Shown piece by piece: positions 20,176-28,453 of a stretch of 64,000 bases of DNA. The position numbers were made by a program, and so were the translations under genes. The DNA is taken from contig NZ_LT629693.1 of NCBI RefSeq assembly GCF_900099825.1, positions 7,017,001 through 7,081,000 of the forward strand, read 5' to 3'. Each line of letters starts with the position of its first letter. Position 1 is the first letter of the stretch. Under the pieces are notes generated by a model. The model was not told the origin of the DNA and ran no database searches. It saw nothing but the letters and a program-made list of their open reading frames with translations. This stretch comes from Bradyrhizobium ottawaense. Lineage in GTDB: Bacteria > Pseudomonadota > Alphaproteobacteria > Rhizobiales > Xanthobacteraceae.

Positions 20176-21726
20176 TCAGCCCATCCTTTCCCAGAGCTGA
20201 CGCACCAGCATGCCGGCGCGCTTTTCGATGGCGGCTGCCGCGTCGAGCGCGAGATCCTCGCGATAGCGCCCAGCGATCAACTGCACGCCGATCGGCTTCC
20301 CCGCGTGCAGCGCAACCGGCACCACCGCGGAGGGCAGGCCGAGCACGTTGATCGCGGAAATGAAACGCAGATCGTTCCAGAAAATCTCTCGCGCGCGTTC
20401 GCCGCTGATCGCATCCTCGCGCGGGCCGGGCGTCGGCTTCACCGTGGTCGGCGCCAGCACCACCGGGTATTCCTCGAAGAACAACTGCCAGGCGCGGATA
20501 TGGCCGTTGCGGGCCGCCGTCGCACGCATCCAGCCAGCGAGGTCGAGGGTGTTGGCCGAGCCCTTGATGCCGTTCCAGGCGATGTGGAAATCTTCCGAAG
20601 CCACCTTGAGCATCGCGGCTTCCTGCAGCGTCACGGTTTCGTTGGTGATGATGTCGCACCAGGTGTGCCAGACGCCATTGATGTCGGGGACCTCGACCTC
20701 GCTGACGCGATAGCCTGATCGTTCGAGATGGTCGGCGGCGGCTCTCAGCGCCGCATGCACCGAAGGATCGACGTCCATGTCATCGGGCAGTTTCGCCAGC
20801 GCGACCTTGATCGGCCCTTTCGGTTTCGGTCCGGTCAGGGGCGCCGGCACCCACCACGGGTCGCGCGGATCGCGCGCACTCATGACTTCGAGTGCGACGC
20901 GGAGGTCGTCGACGCCGCGCGCCAGCGGCCCCTGCGCGGACATCAGATGCGCCAGCATCGGCCGTTCGGCCGCCGCACTCTCGTTGTAGGCGGGAATGCG
21001 GCCCTGGGTCGGCTTGATGGTCGCGATCCCGTTGCAATGCGCCGGCCAGCGCAAGGAGCCGCCGATGTCATTGCCGTGCGCAATGGTGCCGATACCGGCC
21101 GCCACCGCGGCACCGGCGCCGCCGGACGATCCGCCGCAGGTGATCTCGGGATCCCACGGGTTCAGCGTCAGTCCGTGCAGCGGGTTGTCGGTGAAACCGC
21201 GGAACGAGAATTCCGGCGTGTTGGTCAGACCGATGACAACAGCGCCTGATTTCTTGAGGTTGCGCACCACAGGCGCGTCGGAAGGGGCCATGATACTCAT
21301 TTGCGCCGGCACCCCGTTGGGGTTGGGCCGCCCCTCATAGTCGACGTTTTCCTTGATCGTGATCGGCACGCCGTGCAGCAGGCCGGGGTTTCGCCTGGCT
21401 GCCGCACCGTCGGCGGCTTTCGCCGCCTTGAGCGCTTCCTCCGACAGGTCGACGACAACGGCGTTGAGTTTTGGATTGACCGCGCGCATCCGCGCGAGAT
21501 GCACTTCGACCACCTCGACCGAGGAAATCGCGCCGGTGCGGATCGCGGCGGCCGTCTCGACGGCGGACCACTGCCAGACCGGGCCTTTGGGCGGGCGTGG
21601 CTTGGCGGATTGGTGTGGCGCGGTCTTCTTTGCAGCCTTCCTCGGCGCCATCTTCTTCGCGGCGCTCTTCGTCGCTTTCTTCTTCGCGGTTTTCTTTACG
21701 GTTTTCTTTACGGTTTTCCTGGCCAC
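20176..21726 (-). CDS. Amidase with Lys/Ala-rich histone-like N-terminal tail
   Basis: This 516-residue protein is an amidase-signature hydrolase. The catalytic Lys is in VPITIKENVDYEG, and the Ser-cisSer-Lys partners are in GGSSGGAGAAVAAG and GNDIGGSLRWPAH. The substrate is unknown. The GTG at 21726 follows GGGAG at a good distance and begins the product (M)ARKTVKKTVKK. The first ~49 residues carry about 16 lysines mixed with Ala, Thr and Pro, like the C-terminal tails of histone H1 or bacterial Hc1-type proteins. Such a tail is unusual on an amidase and could bind nucleic acid or another polyanion. A longer frame to 21849 has no ribosome site. Confidence 0.88.
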   Translation of the reverse strand: MARKTVKKTVKKTAKKKATKSAAKKMAPRKAAKKTAPHQSAKPRPPKGPVWQWSAVETAAAIRTGAISSVEVVEVHLARMRAVNPKLNAVVVDLSEEALKAAKAADGAAARRNPGLLHGVPITIKENVDYEGRPNPNGVPAQMSIMAPSDAPVVRNLKKSGAVVIGLTNTPEFSFRGFTDNPLHGLTLNPWDPEITCGGSSGGAGAAVAAGIGTIAHGNDIGGSLRWPAHCNGIATIKPTQGRIPAYNESAAAERPMLAHLMSAQGPLARGVDDLRVALEVMSARDPRDPWWVPAPLTGPKPKGPIKVALAKLPDDMDVDPSVHAALRAAADHLERSGYRVSEVEVPDINGVWHTWCDIITNETVTLQEAAMLKVASEDFHIAWNGIKGSANTLDLAGWMRATAARNGHIRAWQLFFEEYPVVLAPTTVKPTPGPREDAISGERAREIFWNDLRFISAINVLGLPSAVVPVALHAGKPIGVQLIAGRYREDLALDAAAAIEKRAGMLVRQLWERMG

Positions 21727-21970
21727 GTCGCGTCTCCCATAATCGATGACGAGAACGTTAGAGGTGCATGCGCCCCATGTCGAGGCGGATGCCCACTTCA
21801 GCTCTTGCTTGCGATGTGACCGACTTTCAACGAATGAGAGGTGCCGCACGGATGCATCGGGAAGCGAGGGGTAGGGTTCTCTGACGGCAACACTTCGACC
21901 ATTACCGTAGCATGATAGTAGCGACCGGTGCTAAAACGGACTTGGCCCGCTCCGGTCCGAAGAGGTTTCC

Positions 21971-22366
21971 ATGAAACGAGAAGTCATCCGCGTCGAACCG
22001 CTGTCGTCCTATCTCGCGAAGTGGAACGCGCCATTGTCGCCGGTCACGCGCGGCAACGGCATGGTGTTCGTTTCCGGATTTCCGCCGTTCGATCCTGCCA
22101 CCGGCGAAATCATCGTCGCCGCCCCGATCGAGCGCCAGACCGAGATCGTGCTCGAGCAGATGAAGCTCTGCCTGGAGACATCAGGCACCTCGCTGCAGAA
22201 TGTCATGAAGTGCAACATCTACTGCACGTCGGCGAAGCATTTTGCGGCCGTCAACGCCATCTATGCGCGGTATTTCCCGGTAGATCCGCCGGCGCGCATT
22301 TTCGTCTGCGTGCCGGAGTGGATGGGGCCGTTCGATATCGAGATCGATTGCGTGGCGGTCATGTAG
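21971..22366 (+). CDS. RidA (YjgF/YER057c) family protein
   Basis: This 131-residue protein fits the trimeric RidA fold: NGMVFVSGFPPFDPATGEI, then QTEIVLEQMKLCLETSGTSL, and PPARIFVCVPEW with the arginine that binds the carboxylate of imine intermediates. RidA hydrolyses reactive enamines and imines such as 2-aminoacrylate; subfamily members act in amine or nucleobase catabolism. The family is clear, the substrate is not. Its start is 245 bases from the divergent amidase start. Confidence 0.9.
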   Translation: MKREVIRVEPLSSYLAKWNAPLSPVTRGNGMVFVSGFPPFDPATGEIIVAAPIERQTEIVLEQMKLCLETSGTSLQNVMKCNIYCTSAKHFAAVNAIYARYFPVDPPARIFVCVPEWMGPFDIEIDCVAVM

Positions 22367-22373
22367 AAGCGGC

Positions 22374-23621
22374 TTACTTCATCCCCATGCAACTCGCATA
22401 GAACGTCGTGGTCGCCGGCCAGTCGGAAAACATGGCGCGGACGCCAACCTGTTTGGCGAGCACGTCGAGCACGGTCAACGTATCGCCGTCGCGATCGATC
22501 GCCGACTTGACCGAGGAGTGATAGAAGCCGCCGCCCTTGTTGAGCGGGCCGTCGCGTTCCAGCGACCAGCCGATCAGATCGAGGCCGGCGGCCTTCGCGG
22601 CCTTGGCATATTCGGACGGCACGATCTCGCCCTTGGCGTTCAGCGCCAGCATCGCGTAGATCGGCGGTCCCAGGATCTTGACGCCTTGCGCCTTCAACTC
22701 TGTCATCGAGGGCTTCCAGGTCTCGGGTTTTGCAGGATCGAGGCCGCGCTTCTCGTAGCGATCCTCGAGATACACGGCCTGGGCTGCGAATTCCGGGGCG
22801 GTCTTCACCCAGAACAGGATATCGGCAAGGCTGAAACTCTGGGCGAACACGTCGCTCGCTGGAATCCCTGATGTCTTGTAGGCCTGCAGCATCTGCGTCG
22901 CGTATTTCTCCTGGGTGTAGTCGCCGTCGAACGGCATCGGCACCTCGGCCGCCTTCAGTTCGGGCGTGAATTTGGCGCCGAGGCTCTTGATCAGCGCGAT
23001 GCTCTCGTCATGGGTCATCAGCGTGCCGGAGTTGGCATAGAGATCGGTGCGCCAGCGCGGCGTGCCGTTCTGGTATTCTTCGGCGGTCCTGGCGTCCGGG
23101 TTGAAGCCGTCCATCTTCGCCGTCAGCGACTTGAATTCGGCGAGCGTGATGTCGCTGGTGCAGCACTTCGCCGACGCCTTCTTGCCCGTGGCCGGATCGG
23201 CCGGGCTGAAACCTTGCGAACATTTCGCCGCGAGTGCGGGGACGGAGAGGATGTTGGTCGTGGTGTGCAGGTCGCATTGCGAATGCCGGCAGACCAGTTG
23301 GCGATCTTTGGTGAAGGTCACGTCGCATTCGATCACGCCGGCGCCCATGCGCGCCGCGGCCATGTAGCTTTCCCGGCTGTGTTCGGGGAACTGCAATGCC
23401 GCGCCGCGATGGCCGACGGAAAAGCCGGTGCGGTGAAACGGCCCGGTACACTGGCTGAGTTGCTGCTTCAGCGGCCCGTCCTTCATCTTGTCGACGAGAT
23501 AAAACGGCCGCGGCCCGATTTGCGCCTCGTTCGGCAGCGCAATCGTCTGCGCCGCCGCAGGAAAGATCGCGGTCAGGAGCCAGAAGGCTGCCATCAAGGT
23601 GGAGCGGGGGCGGGTCGGCAT
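22374..23621 (-). CDS. Secreted glycerophosphodiester phosphodiesterase family protein
   Basis: This 415-residue protein has a signal peptide (about 1-25, FPAAAQT) and a GDPD TIM barrel. The catalytic core is [20 protein letters not shown] followed by [12 protein letters not shown] and CRHSQCDL. It should release an alcohol and glycerol-3-phosphate from phospholipid head-group diesters in the periplasm. The two segments with many cysteines (SQCDL, AAKCSQ, SAKCCTS) and a C-terminal FYASCMGMK are features of the longer secreted subfamily. GGAGGGACCACCC ahead of the ATG contains a good ribosome site. Confidence 0.88.
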   Translation of the reverse strand: MPTRPRSTLMAAFWLLTAIFPAAAQTIALPNEAQIGPRPFYLVDKMKDGPLKQQLSQCTGPFHRTGFSVGHRGAALQFPEHSRESYMAAARMGAGVIECDVTFTKDRQLVCRHSQCDLHTTTNILSVPALAAKCSQGFSPADPATGKKASAKCCTSDITLAEFKSLTAKMDGFNPDARTAEEYQNGTPRWRTDLYANSGTLMTHDESIALIKSLGAKFTPELKAAEVPMPFDGDYTQEKYATQMLQAYKTSGIPASDVFAQSFSLADILFWVKTAPEFAAQAVYLEDRYEKRGLDPAKPETWKPSMTELKAQGVKILGPPIYAMLALNAKGEIVPSEYAKAAKAAGLDLIGWSLERDGPLNKGGGFYHSSVKSAIDRDGDTLTVLDVLAKQVGVRAMFSDWPATTTFYASCMGMK

Positions 23622-23631
23622 GGGTGGTCCC

Positions 23632-23671
23632 TCCAGTGACGCAATTGCGTCTCCAGTGACGCATTGCGTAC
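23632..23671. repeat. Short tandem duplication upstream of the GDPD gene
   Basis: The sequence CTCCAGTGACGCAATTGCGT is followed at once by CTCCAGTGACGCATTGCGTA. It is a 19/20-base direct duplication with one base missing in the second copy. It begins about 10 bases before the GDPD start, so the first copy includes the ribosome-site region. Each copy contains ACGCAATTGCGT or a near version, itself a palindrome. It may be a recent slippage event or a pair of operator sites. Confidence 0.5.
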
Positions 23672-23763
23672 GGACGTTATATCATGGAGCATGTGACGGT
23701 CGCGTGGTGGTCGGCAAGCCCATCGCAATGGCCAGACCAAGAAGCGATCTCGGAGGAAGCAAC

Positions 23764-24081
23764 ATGCCCGCTGCCTTTTTCATCGTCCGCGCCACCGTCC
23801 CCGATCCGGCCAAACGCGGGGCGTTCGATGCCTGGTATTCGCGCGAGCATGTGCCGGATGCGGTGAAATCGTTCGGGGCGACAAAGGCGTGGCGCTACTG
23901 GAGCCTCACCGAACCTTCGCTGCATCACGCGATGTATCAATTCCCGGATCAGGCCGCACTCGATCGCGCGATGGCGGGTCCGCATCTCGACCGGCTGATC
24001 GCCGATTTCAACCGCGACTGGCCCGACGTGACCCGCACTCGCGAAATGCTGGTGCTGGCCGAGGAATTTGTGCCGGCGTGA
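23764..24081 (+). CDS. Small ferredoxin-fold protein (dimeric alpha/beta barrel type)
   Basis: This 105-residue protein begins MPAAFFIVRATVPDPAKRGA and includes FDAWYSREHVPDAVKSFGA, a pattern seen in EthD-like or DUF4286-like dimeric alpha/beta-barrel proteins where a WY..EHVPD helix precedes the second strand. Members act as small monooxygenases, isomerases or simple ligand binders. The precise family is uncertain. GGAGGAAGCAAC contains a strong ribosome site before the ATG at 23764; the frame extends further upstream without support. Confidence 0.75.
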   Translation: MPAAFFIVRATVPDPAKRGAFDAWYSREHVPDAVKSFGATKAWRYWSLTEPSLHHAMYQFPDQAALDRAMAGPHLDRLIADFNRDWPDVTRTREMLVLAEEFVPA

Positions 24082-24239
24082 GATCCGCAGACGCAGGAAT
24101 CACGCGCGTGATGGGGCGGGCGTGACCCGCAGCGCAGAGGCGCGCGCCACAAACCTGAACGCGAAATTCAGCGAACATTCATCTCGCTGCCTTGAAACTC
24201 TCCTTCTCACATCACCCGATTGCAGAGGAGGAGATTGTC

Positions 24240-24560
24240 ATGGAACGCCGGCACTTTCTGAAACTCGCCATTGGATTCGCGGCCGGAGCAGCCGCACTCG
24301 CGGCCAGCGCGCAAGCGGCACCCTTGATGCCGCATCCGCTGACCGAAGGCGGACAACTCCCCAACAATGCGGAAGCCCATCCCGCCGTCACATCGGGCGA
24401 TGAAGTCGATCGCCTGCAGCCGGAGGAAGTGCGTTGGGGCCGTCACTGGGGCCACCGCCGTCATTGGGGTTGGCGTCGCAGACATTGGGGCTGGCGCCGA
24501 AGGCATTGGGGCTGGCATCGCCGCCGCTGGCACCGTCGCTGGCGCCGCCGTTACTGGTAA
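24240..24560 (+). CDS. Exported protein with Tat-like signal and RHWGW repeats
   Basis: This 106-residue product starts MERRHFLKLAIGFAAGAAAL, a compact twin-arginine-type signal (RRHFLK), and is cut near ASAQAA. After a 40-residue linker, the C-terminus is a run of short repeats built on (R)RHWGW(R), ending RRYW. Similar Arg/His/Trp-rich exported proteins are frequent in Bradyrhizobium; they may bind metals, heparin-like polymers or DNA, but the function is not known. The ATG at 24240 lies shortly after GAGGAGGAG. The repeat is also visible in the DNA as ATTGGGGCTGGC units. Confidence 0.8.
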   Translation: MERRHFLKLAIGFAAGAAALAASAQAAPLMPHPLTEGGQLPNNAEAHPAVTSGDEVDRLQPEEVRWGRHWGHRRHWGWRRRHWGWRRRHWGWHRRRWHRRWRRRYW

Positions 24561-24615
24561 CGCGCGTCCCGAGCCTGTCGTGTAACTGCAAACCAAGCGT
24601 GGAAAGGAGACGTTC

Positions 24616-24864
24616 ATGAAGATACTAGCTGCATCGGCGTTGGCGATCGGGCTTGGTCTGGCCGCGGTCTCGGCGTCGCAGGCGATGCCGATGGCGCCGC
24701 TCGATCCGGCCCGGACGGTTTCCGAAAATGTGATCCAGGTCGCCGGCGGCTGCGGGCCGGGCTGGCATCGTGGCCCCTATGGCGGCTGCCGGCCGATGTA
24801 CAACTGTCCGCCCGGCTGGCATTCCGGCCCGTTCGGCCGACGTTGCTTCCGCAATGGCTGGTAA
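24616..24864 (+). CDS. GCG_CRPN-type small secreted protein
   Basis: This 82-residue protein has a signal peptide (about 1-23, SASQAMP) and a cysteine-rich mature part. GGCGPGWHRGPYGGCRP is followed by a second copy-like stretch (NCPPGWHSGPFGRRCFRNGW). The GCG-x-x-H-RGPYGGC-RP pattern is what is called the GCG_CRPN prefix domain. Its role is unknown. It follows the RHWGW-repeat gene by 55 bases behind AAAGGAG and ends at a clear terminator. Confidence 0.85.
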   Translation: MKILAASALAIGLGLAAVSASQAMPMAPLDPARTVSENVIQVAGGCGPGWHRGPYGGCRPMYNCPPGWHSGPFGRRCFRNGW

Positions 24865-24886
24865 GTCCAACATCACACAACGCAAA

Positions 24887-24912
24887 AAAAAGCCCCGCGC
24901 AAGCGGGGCTTT
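24887..24912 (+). terminator. Intrinsic terminator after the GCG_CRPN gene
   Basis: AGCCCCGC and GCGGGGCT form a perfect 8-base stem (24891-24898 with 24903-24910) around a GCAA loop, flanked by A-run and short T-run sequence. The extra A and T bases extend the stem. It ends transcription of the genes at 24240-24864. Confidence 0.8.
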
Positions 24913-24935
24913 CGCAAGTGATGCGGATGCGTGCT

Positions 24936-25027
24936 TATAGCGTTTTCGAGCGAAGTGGACACCGAAAACGCGCCAAAACAAAAGAGCAGAGCCCGGTTCT
25001 GATTCAATCAGAAGCGAAAAGGCTCTA
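24936..25027. repeat. Dispersed intergenic repeat (Bradyrhizobium type)
   Basis: The stretch TTATAGCGTTTTCGAGCG onward, with GAAGTGGACACCG, AAAACGCGCCAAAACA and GGTTCTGATTCAATCAGAA, matches from memory a very common intergenic repeat in Bradyrhizobium. It contains the palindromic GGTTCTGATTCAATCAGAA(G)C core. Its last bases (GGCTCTA) supply the stop codon of the convergent 79-residue gene at 25025. Recognition is unverified. Confidence 0.6.
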
Positions 25028-25264
25028 CACCGGGCGGCAGCGTCCATAGGCCCAGACGAAGCCGTAGGGGCAGACGCGACCGACGGGCCGCACCACCACG
25101 ACCGGGGCAGGCCGCTCGACGACGACAACGCGGCCCCGATTGGGCTGGCATCCGCCATAGGGACCGCGATGCCAGCCGGGGCCGCATCCGCCCGCGGCAT
25201 TCGCGGCGCTGAAGCTCGCGAACGAGCCGGCGACCAAAACTGCTGCTGCGAATAGGTACTTCAT
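25025..25264 (-). CDS. GCG_CRPN-type small secreted protein (second copy)
   Basis: This 79-residue protein has a signal peptide (MKYLFAAAVLVAGSFASFSA, cut near ANAA), followed by GGCGPGWHRGPYGGCQPNRG. A hydrophobic Val/Pro segment (VVVVERPAPVVVVRPVG) and a final CPYGFVWAYGRCRPV complete it. It shares the HRGPYGGC motif with the gene at 24616, to which it is convergent, so the two are probably related. GGGAGAGAAC precedes the ATG; the upstream in-frame extension to 25384 is not used. Its stop lies inside a dispersed repeat. Confidence 0.82.
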   Translation of the reverse strand: MKYLFAAAVLVAGSFASFSAANAAGGCGPGWHRGPYGGCQPNRGRVVVVERPAPVVVVRPVGRVCPYGFVWAYGRCRPV

Positions 25265-25399
25265 GTTCTCTCCCGTTTTTGGCCGCGACGCGGCGTGGCT
25301 GGAACCTAGATTCCGAACCGTGAATGGAAAATGAATTTTCGGGATTCGAACAATGTGAGCAACGCGCAAATTGTCACTGCGCAATCACATTTCCGCCGC

Positions 25400-26101
25400 T
25401 CACGTTTCGGCGTTGGTCCCGAACAGCGCCGCGAATCTTTTTTCGCCGGTGCGGGTGAAATTGACGACGCGGCTGCCGGGCGCGGGATCGCGCGCGGCCC
25501 AGTTCAGTTCGGTGAAGCGATTCATGACGGCGGCGCCGAGCGTGCCGGCGAGGTGATGACGGCGCTCGCTCCAGTCAAGGCAGGCCTTGCACACCGGGCG
25601 GCGCGGGTGGGCCAGCATGTCGGCGTCGATCTGCAGCGCCTGCGCCATGAAGCGCTTGCCTTCACCGGTGAGTTCGATCTCCTGCTTGCTCTGCCGCACC
25701 AGCTTCTGCTTTCGCATGCTGTCGAGCATCTGCACGCCGAGGTCGCCGGCGAGATGGTCGTAGCAGATCCGCGCGCGGCGCAGCGCCGGCTCCTTCGGCC
25801 CGGTGCGGACACGGGTGTGACCGGCGCGCTCGGCAAGGCCCGCCAGCCCTTCGAGCACGCTTGCGACATCGGGGCCGGTGAGGCGGTAGTAGCGGTGACG
25901 CCCCTGTTTCTCCGGCTCGATCAGGCCGCCGGCCTCGAGCTTGGCGAGATGCGAACTGGCGGTCTGCGGCGTGATGCCGGCCTGGTGCGCCAGTTCGCTC
26001 GCCGTCAGCGCGCGGCCGGTCATCAGCGCGGTCAGCATGTTGGAGCGCGCGGGGTCGCCGACCAGCGAGGCGACCATGGCGATATCGGGACCTGCTTTCA
26101 T
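25400..26101 (-). CDS. ArsR-type winged-helix transcriptional regulator
   Basis: This 233-residue protein has an N-terminal winged helix (about 8-80) with ALTASELAHQAGITPQTASS, then HLAKLEAGGLIEPEKQGRHR, typical of the ArsR family. The extended C-terminal part has CKACLDWSERRHHLAGTLGA, a cysteine/histidine-containing segment conserved in larger ArsR-like regulators of this kind. The effector and targets are unknown. The neighbour on the other side of a repeat is a NIPSNAP gene in the opposite direction. Confidence 0.88.
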   Translation of the reverse strand: MKAGPDIAMVASLVGDPARSNMLTALMTGRALTASELAHQAGITPQTASSHLAKLEAGGLIEPEKQGRHRYYRLTGPDVASVLEGLAGLAERAGHTRVRTGPKEPALRRARICYDHLAGDLGVQMLDSMRKQKLVRQSKQEIELTGEGKRFMAQALQIDADMLAHPRRPVCKACLDWSERRHHLAGTLGAAVMNRFTELNWAARDPAPGSRVVNFTRTGEKRFAALFGTNAET

Positions 26102-26165
26102 AGTTCGATGTTAGCCGAAGCATTGACGACGATCAAGCGGGTATGTTGGTTTCGAAGTCTGGCTC

Positions 26166-26287
26166 CGTCATTGCGAGCGCAGCGAAGCAATCCATCGTGC
26201 GGCACGCTGCGCCATGGATTGCTTCGTCGCGGAGCCTGTCATCGGGCGCGCATTCGCGCGACCCGTTGCCTCCTCGCAATGACGGCA
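26166..26287. repeat. Dispersed imperfect palindrome (about 120 bp)
   Basis: The left arm CGTCATTGCGAGCG-CAGCGAAGCAATCCAT and the right arm TGGATTGCTTCGTCGCGG with a terminal CCTCGCAATGACG are complementary over most of their length. This would fold into a long hairpin. From memory it resembles a frequent Bradyrhizobium intergenic element. It lies between the ArsR gene and the NIPSNAP gene. Confidence 0.7.
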
Positions 26288-26300
26288 ATTGGAGTTACCC

Positions 26301-26609
26301 ATGACCATCACCGTTTTCATCCGCTACCAGATTGATCCGTTCAAGCGTGCGATGTTCGAGCAGTATTCGAAGAACTGGCTCAGCATCATCCCGAGATGCG
26401 GCGGCGATCTGCGGGGCTACTGGATGCCGCATGAAGGCACCAACAACATCGCGTTTGCGCTGATCGCGTTCGACAGCCTGGCCGCCTATGAGAGTTACCG
26501 GGCGCGGCTGCGCACCGACAAGGAAGGCATGGCGAATTTCAATTTCGCCGAGGAGAATAAGCTCATTCTTGCCGAAGAGCGGACATTCCTGCGGCAGGTC
26601 GTGGCCTGA
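26301..26609 (+). CDS. NIPSNAP family protein
   Basis: This 102-residue protein fits the NIPSNAP fold (ferredoxin-like): [20 protein letters not shown], then [22 protein letters not shown] sequence and a final [13 protein letters not shown]. In bacteria NIPSNAP proteins are small stand-alone domains of unknown function, often near aldehyde or ketone metabolism genes. GGAG precedes the ATG at 26301. The next gene, an ICL/PEP-mutase member, starts 69 bases later on the same strand. Confidence 0.85.
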   Translation: MTITVFIRYQIDPFKRAMFEQYSKNWLSIIPRCGGDLRGYWMPHEGTNNIAFALIAFDSLAAYESYRARLRTDKEGMANFNFAEENKLILAEERTFLRQVVA

Positions 26610-26677
26610 GCGGCAGCGCTGGCGCTTGACGCCGCGCCTCGCTATCTTCACAGCCGAACAAGACAGGGAGAGAAACC

Positions 26678-27499
26678 ATGCCGGTCACGACAGTGGACAA
26701 GCGCGCCGCGTTCCGCAAGCTGCACGAAAGCGGATGCTTCATCATTCCGAATCCGTTCGACGTCGGCAGCGCCCGCGCGCTGCAGCATCTCGGTTTCAAG
26801 GCGCTGGCGTCGACCAGCGCGGGCTTTGCCTGGACCATCGCGAAGGCCGACAACCGCGTCACGGTCGACGACGTCTGCGACCATCTCGCCGCGCTGTGCG
26901 CGGCGGTCGATCTTCCCGTCAACGCCGATTTCGAGGGCGGCTTCGCCCATGAACCCGAGAAAGTCGGCGTCAATGTCGCACGCGGCGTCAAGACCGGCGT
27001 CGCAGGATTGTCGATCGAGGATTCCACCGGCGATGCGGCCAAGCCGTTGTATGATTTTGCGCTGGCCGTCGATCGCATCAAGGCGGCGCGCAAGGCTGTT
27101 GATGCCGACAACAGCAATGTGATGCTGACCGGCCGCTGCGAAGCCTATCTGGTCGGAAAGCCCGACCTTGGCTTTGTGATCGAGCGGCTCAACGCCTATT
27201 CCGAGGCCGGTGCGGATTGCCTCTATGCGCCGGGTATCAAGACCAAAGAAGACATCGCCGCGATCGTGAAGGCGGTCGCTCCAAAACCCGTCAATCTCTT
27301 GATCGGCGCATCCGGCCTGTCGCTTAAGGAGGCCGGCGATCTCGGCATTCGCCGCATCAGCGTCGGCGGTTCGCTGGCGCGCTCGGCCTGGGGCGGCTTC
27401 ATGAAGGCGGCGCGCGAGATGGCGGACAAGGGCACGTTCACCGAGCTCGCCAGCGGCTATTCCGGCGGCGAACTCAACAAGATGTTCTCGGGCCAGTGA
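26678..27499 (+). CDS. Isocitrate lyase/PEP mutase superfamily protein
   Basis: This 273-residue enzyme has the PEP mutase/ICL barrel: IIPNPFDVGSARALQHLGFK, ALASTSAGFAWTIAK, NADFEGGFAHEPEKV (magnesium-binding acidic residues) and GLSIEDSTGD. The lyase signature KKCGH of true isocitrate lyases is not seen, so it more likely acts on a carboxyphosphonate-, oxaloacetate- or 2-methylisocitrate-like substrate. It is the first gene of a coupled pair with the alpha/beta hydrolase, whose ATG overlaps its stop by one base (TGATG). Confidence 0.88.
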   Translation: MPVTTVDKRAAFRKLHESGCFIIPNPFDVGSARALQHLGFKALASTSAGFAWTIAKADNRVTVDDVCDHLAALCAAVDLPVNADFEGGFAHEPEKVGVNVARGVKTGVAGLSIEDSTGDAAKPLYDFALAVDRIKAARKAVDADNSNVMLTGRCEAYLVGKPDLGFVIERLNAYSEAGADCLYAPGIKTKEDIAAIVKAVAPKPVNLLIGASGLSLKEAGDLGIRRISVGGSLARSAWGGFMKAAREMADKGTFTELASGYSGGELNKMFSGQ

Positions 27500-28365
27500 T
27501 GAAGTTGCGCAAACGGCTTGTCGCCGGGGTCTGTCTGGTGATGCTGGGCGCCCCGGCCGCGCAGGCCGAGCGCGCGCGGCAGATCGTGGCGCATGATGGC
27601 GTGCGTATCGATGTCATCGCCGAGGGCAGCGGTCCGCCGGTGGTGCTGTTGCCCGGACGCGGTCGCGATTCCCTGGATTTCGATGACCTCGCCGCGGGGA
27701 TCGCCAAAGCCGGCTATCGTGTGTTGCGGCCGCAACCGCGCGGGGCGGGCGATAGCCAGGGCCCGATGCAAAACCTGACGCTGCACGATTTCGCGCGCGA
27801 TATCGCCGCCGTGATCCGGCACGAAGGCAACGCGCCTGCCGTTATCGTCGGGCACGCCTTCGGCAATTGGGTCGGACGCATGACGGCGACCGACTATCCC
27901 GAGCTGGTGCGCGGGGTGGTGATCGTCGCCGCTGCGGCAAAGGCCTATCCGGCCGGATTTGCCGGGGCAAAAGAGTTGTCCGACGCGGTCAGGAAGGCCG
28001 GCGACCTGTCGCGACCCGAAGCCGAGCGGCTGGAAGCGCTGCGCATGGCGTTCTTCGCGCCGGGCCATGACGCGCGTGTGTGGTTATCGGGCTGGCATAC
28101 CGAGGTCGACGAATCGCAGTTCGCAGCCGGCCGCGCCACCAAACAGTCGGAGTGGTGGCCGGGCGGCAAGGCGCCGCTGCTCGACGTGCAAGCCGAACTC
28201 GATCCGTTCAAGCCGCGCAGCATGACGAACGAAATCAAGGAAGAATTCGGAGCGCGGGCGGAGATCGTCGTGATCCCGAATGGCAGTCACGCGCTGATAC
28301 CGGAGCAGCCGGCGGCGGTCACAGATGCGATCGTGACGTGGATCGGCAAATTGCCGAAGCCCTGA
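27499..28365 (+). CDS. Alpha/beta hydrolase with Ala at the nucleophile position
   Basis: This 288-residue protein has a signal peptide (about 1-23, AAQAE) and an alpha/beta hydrolase fold: GPPVVLLPGRGRDSLDFDDL, LRPQPRGAGDSQ, then the nucleophile elbow VIVGHAFGNWVG. In active members the elbow is G-x-S-x-G, but here the middle residue is Ala120. A C-terminal IPNGSHALIPEQP gives the usual histidine. It is therefore either a non-hydrolytic binding protein or uses another residue. Translation is coupled to the upstream PEP-mutase-like gene (TGATG). Confidence 0.85.
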   Translation: MKLRKRLVAGVCLVMLGAPAAQAERARQIVAHDGVRIDVIAEGSGPPVVLLPGRGRDSLDFDDLAAGIAKAGYRVLRPQPRGAGDSQGPMQNLTLHDFARDIAAVIRHEGNAPAVIVGHAFGNWVGRMTATDYPELVRGVVIVAAAAKAYPAGFAGAKELSDAVRKAGDLSRPEAERLEALRMAFFAPGHDARVWLSGWHTEVDESQFAAGRATKQSEWWPGGKAPLLDVQAELDPFKPRSMTNEIKEEFGARAEIVVIPNGSHALIPEQPAAVTDAIVTWIGKLPKP

Positions 28366-28400
28366 ACCGGAATCGCAAGCCGACATACAACAAGCCACAT

Positions 28401-28432
28401 AAAAAAGCGCAGTGGGCCGGGGCCCGCTGCGC
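28401..28432 (-). terminator. Intrinsic terminator for the gene at 28454-28891
   Basis: On the minus strand GCGCAGCGGGCC and GGCCCACTGCGC pair over 12 bases (one G-T) and are followed by six Ts. The T-run only follows in the minus direction, so this ends the minus-strand gene. The same hairpin may also block readthrough from the plus-strand hydrolase gene. Confidence 0.8.
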
Positions 28433-28453
28433 TGTCAGTCGGCGCGTCAGCCG

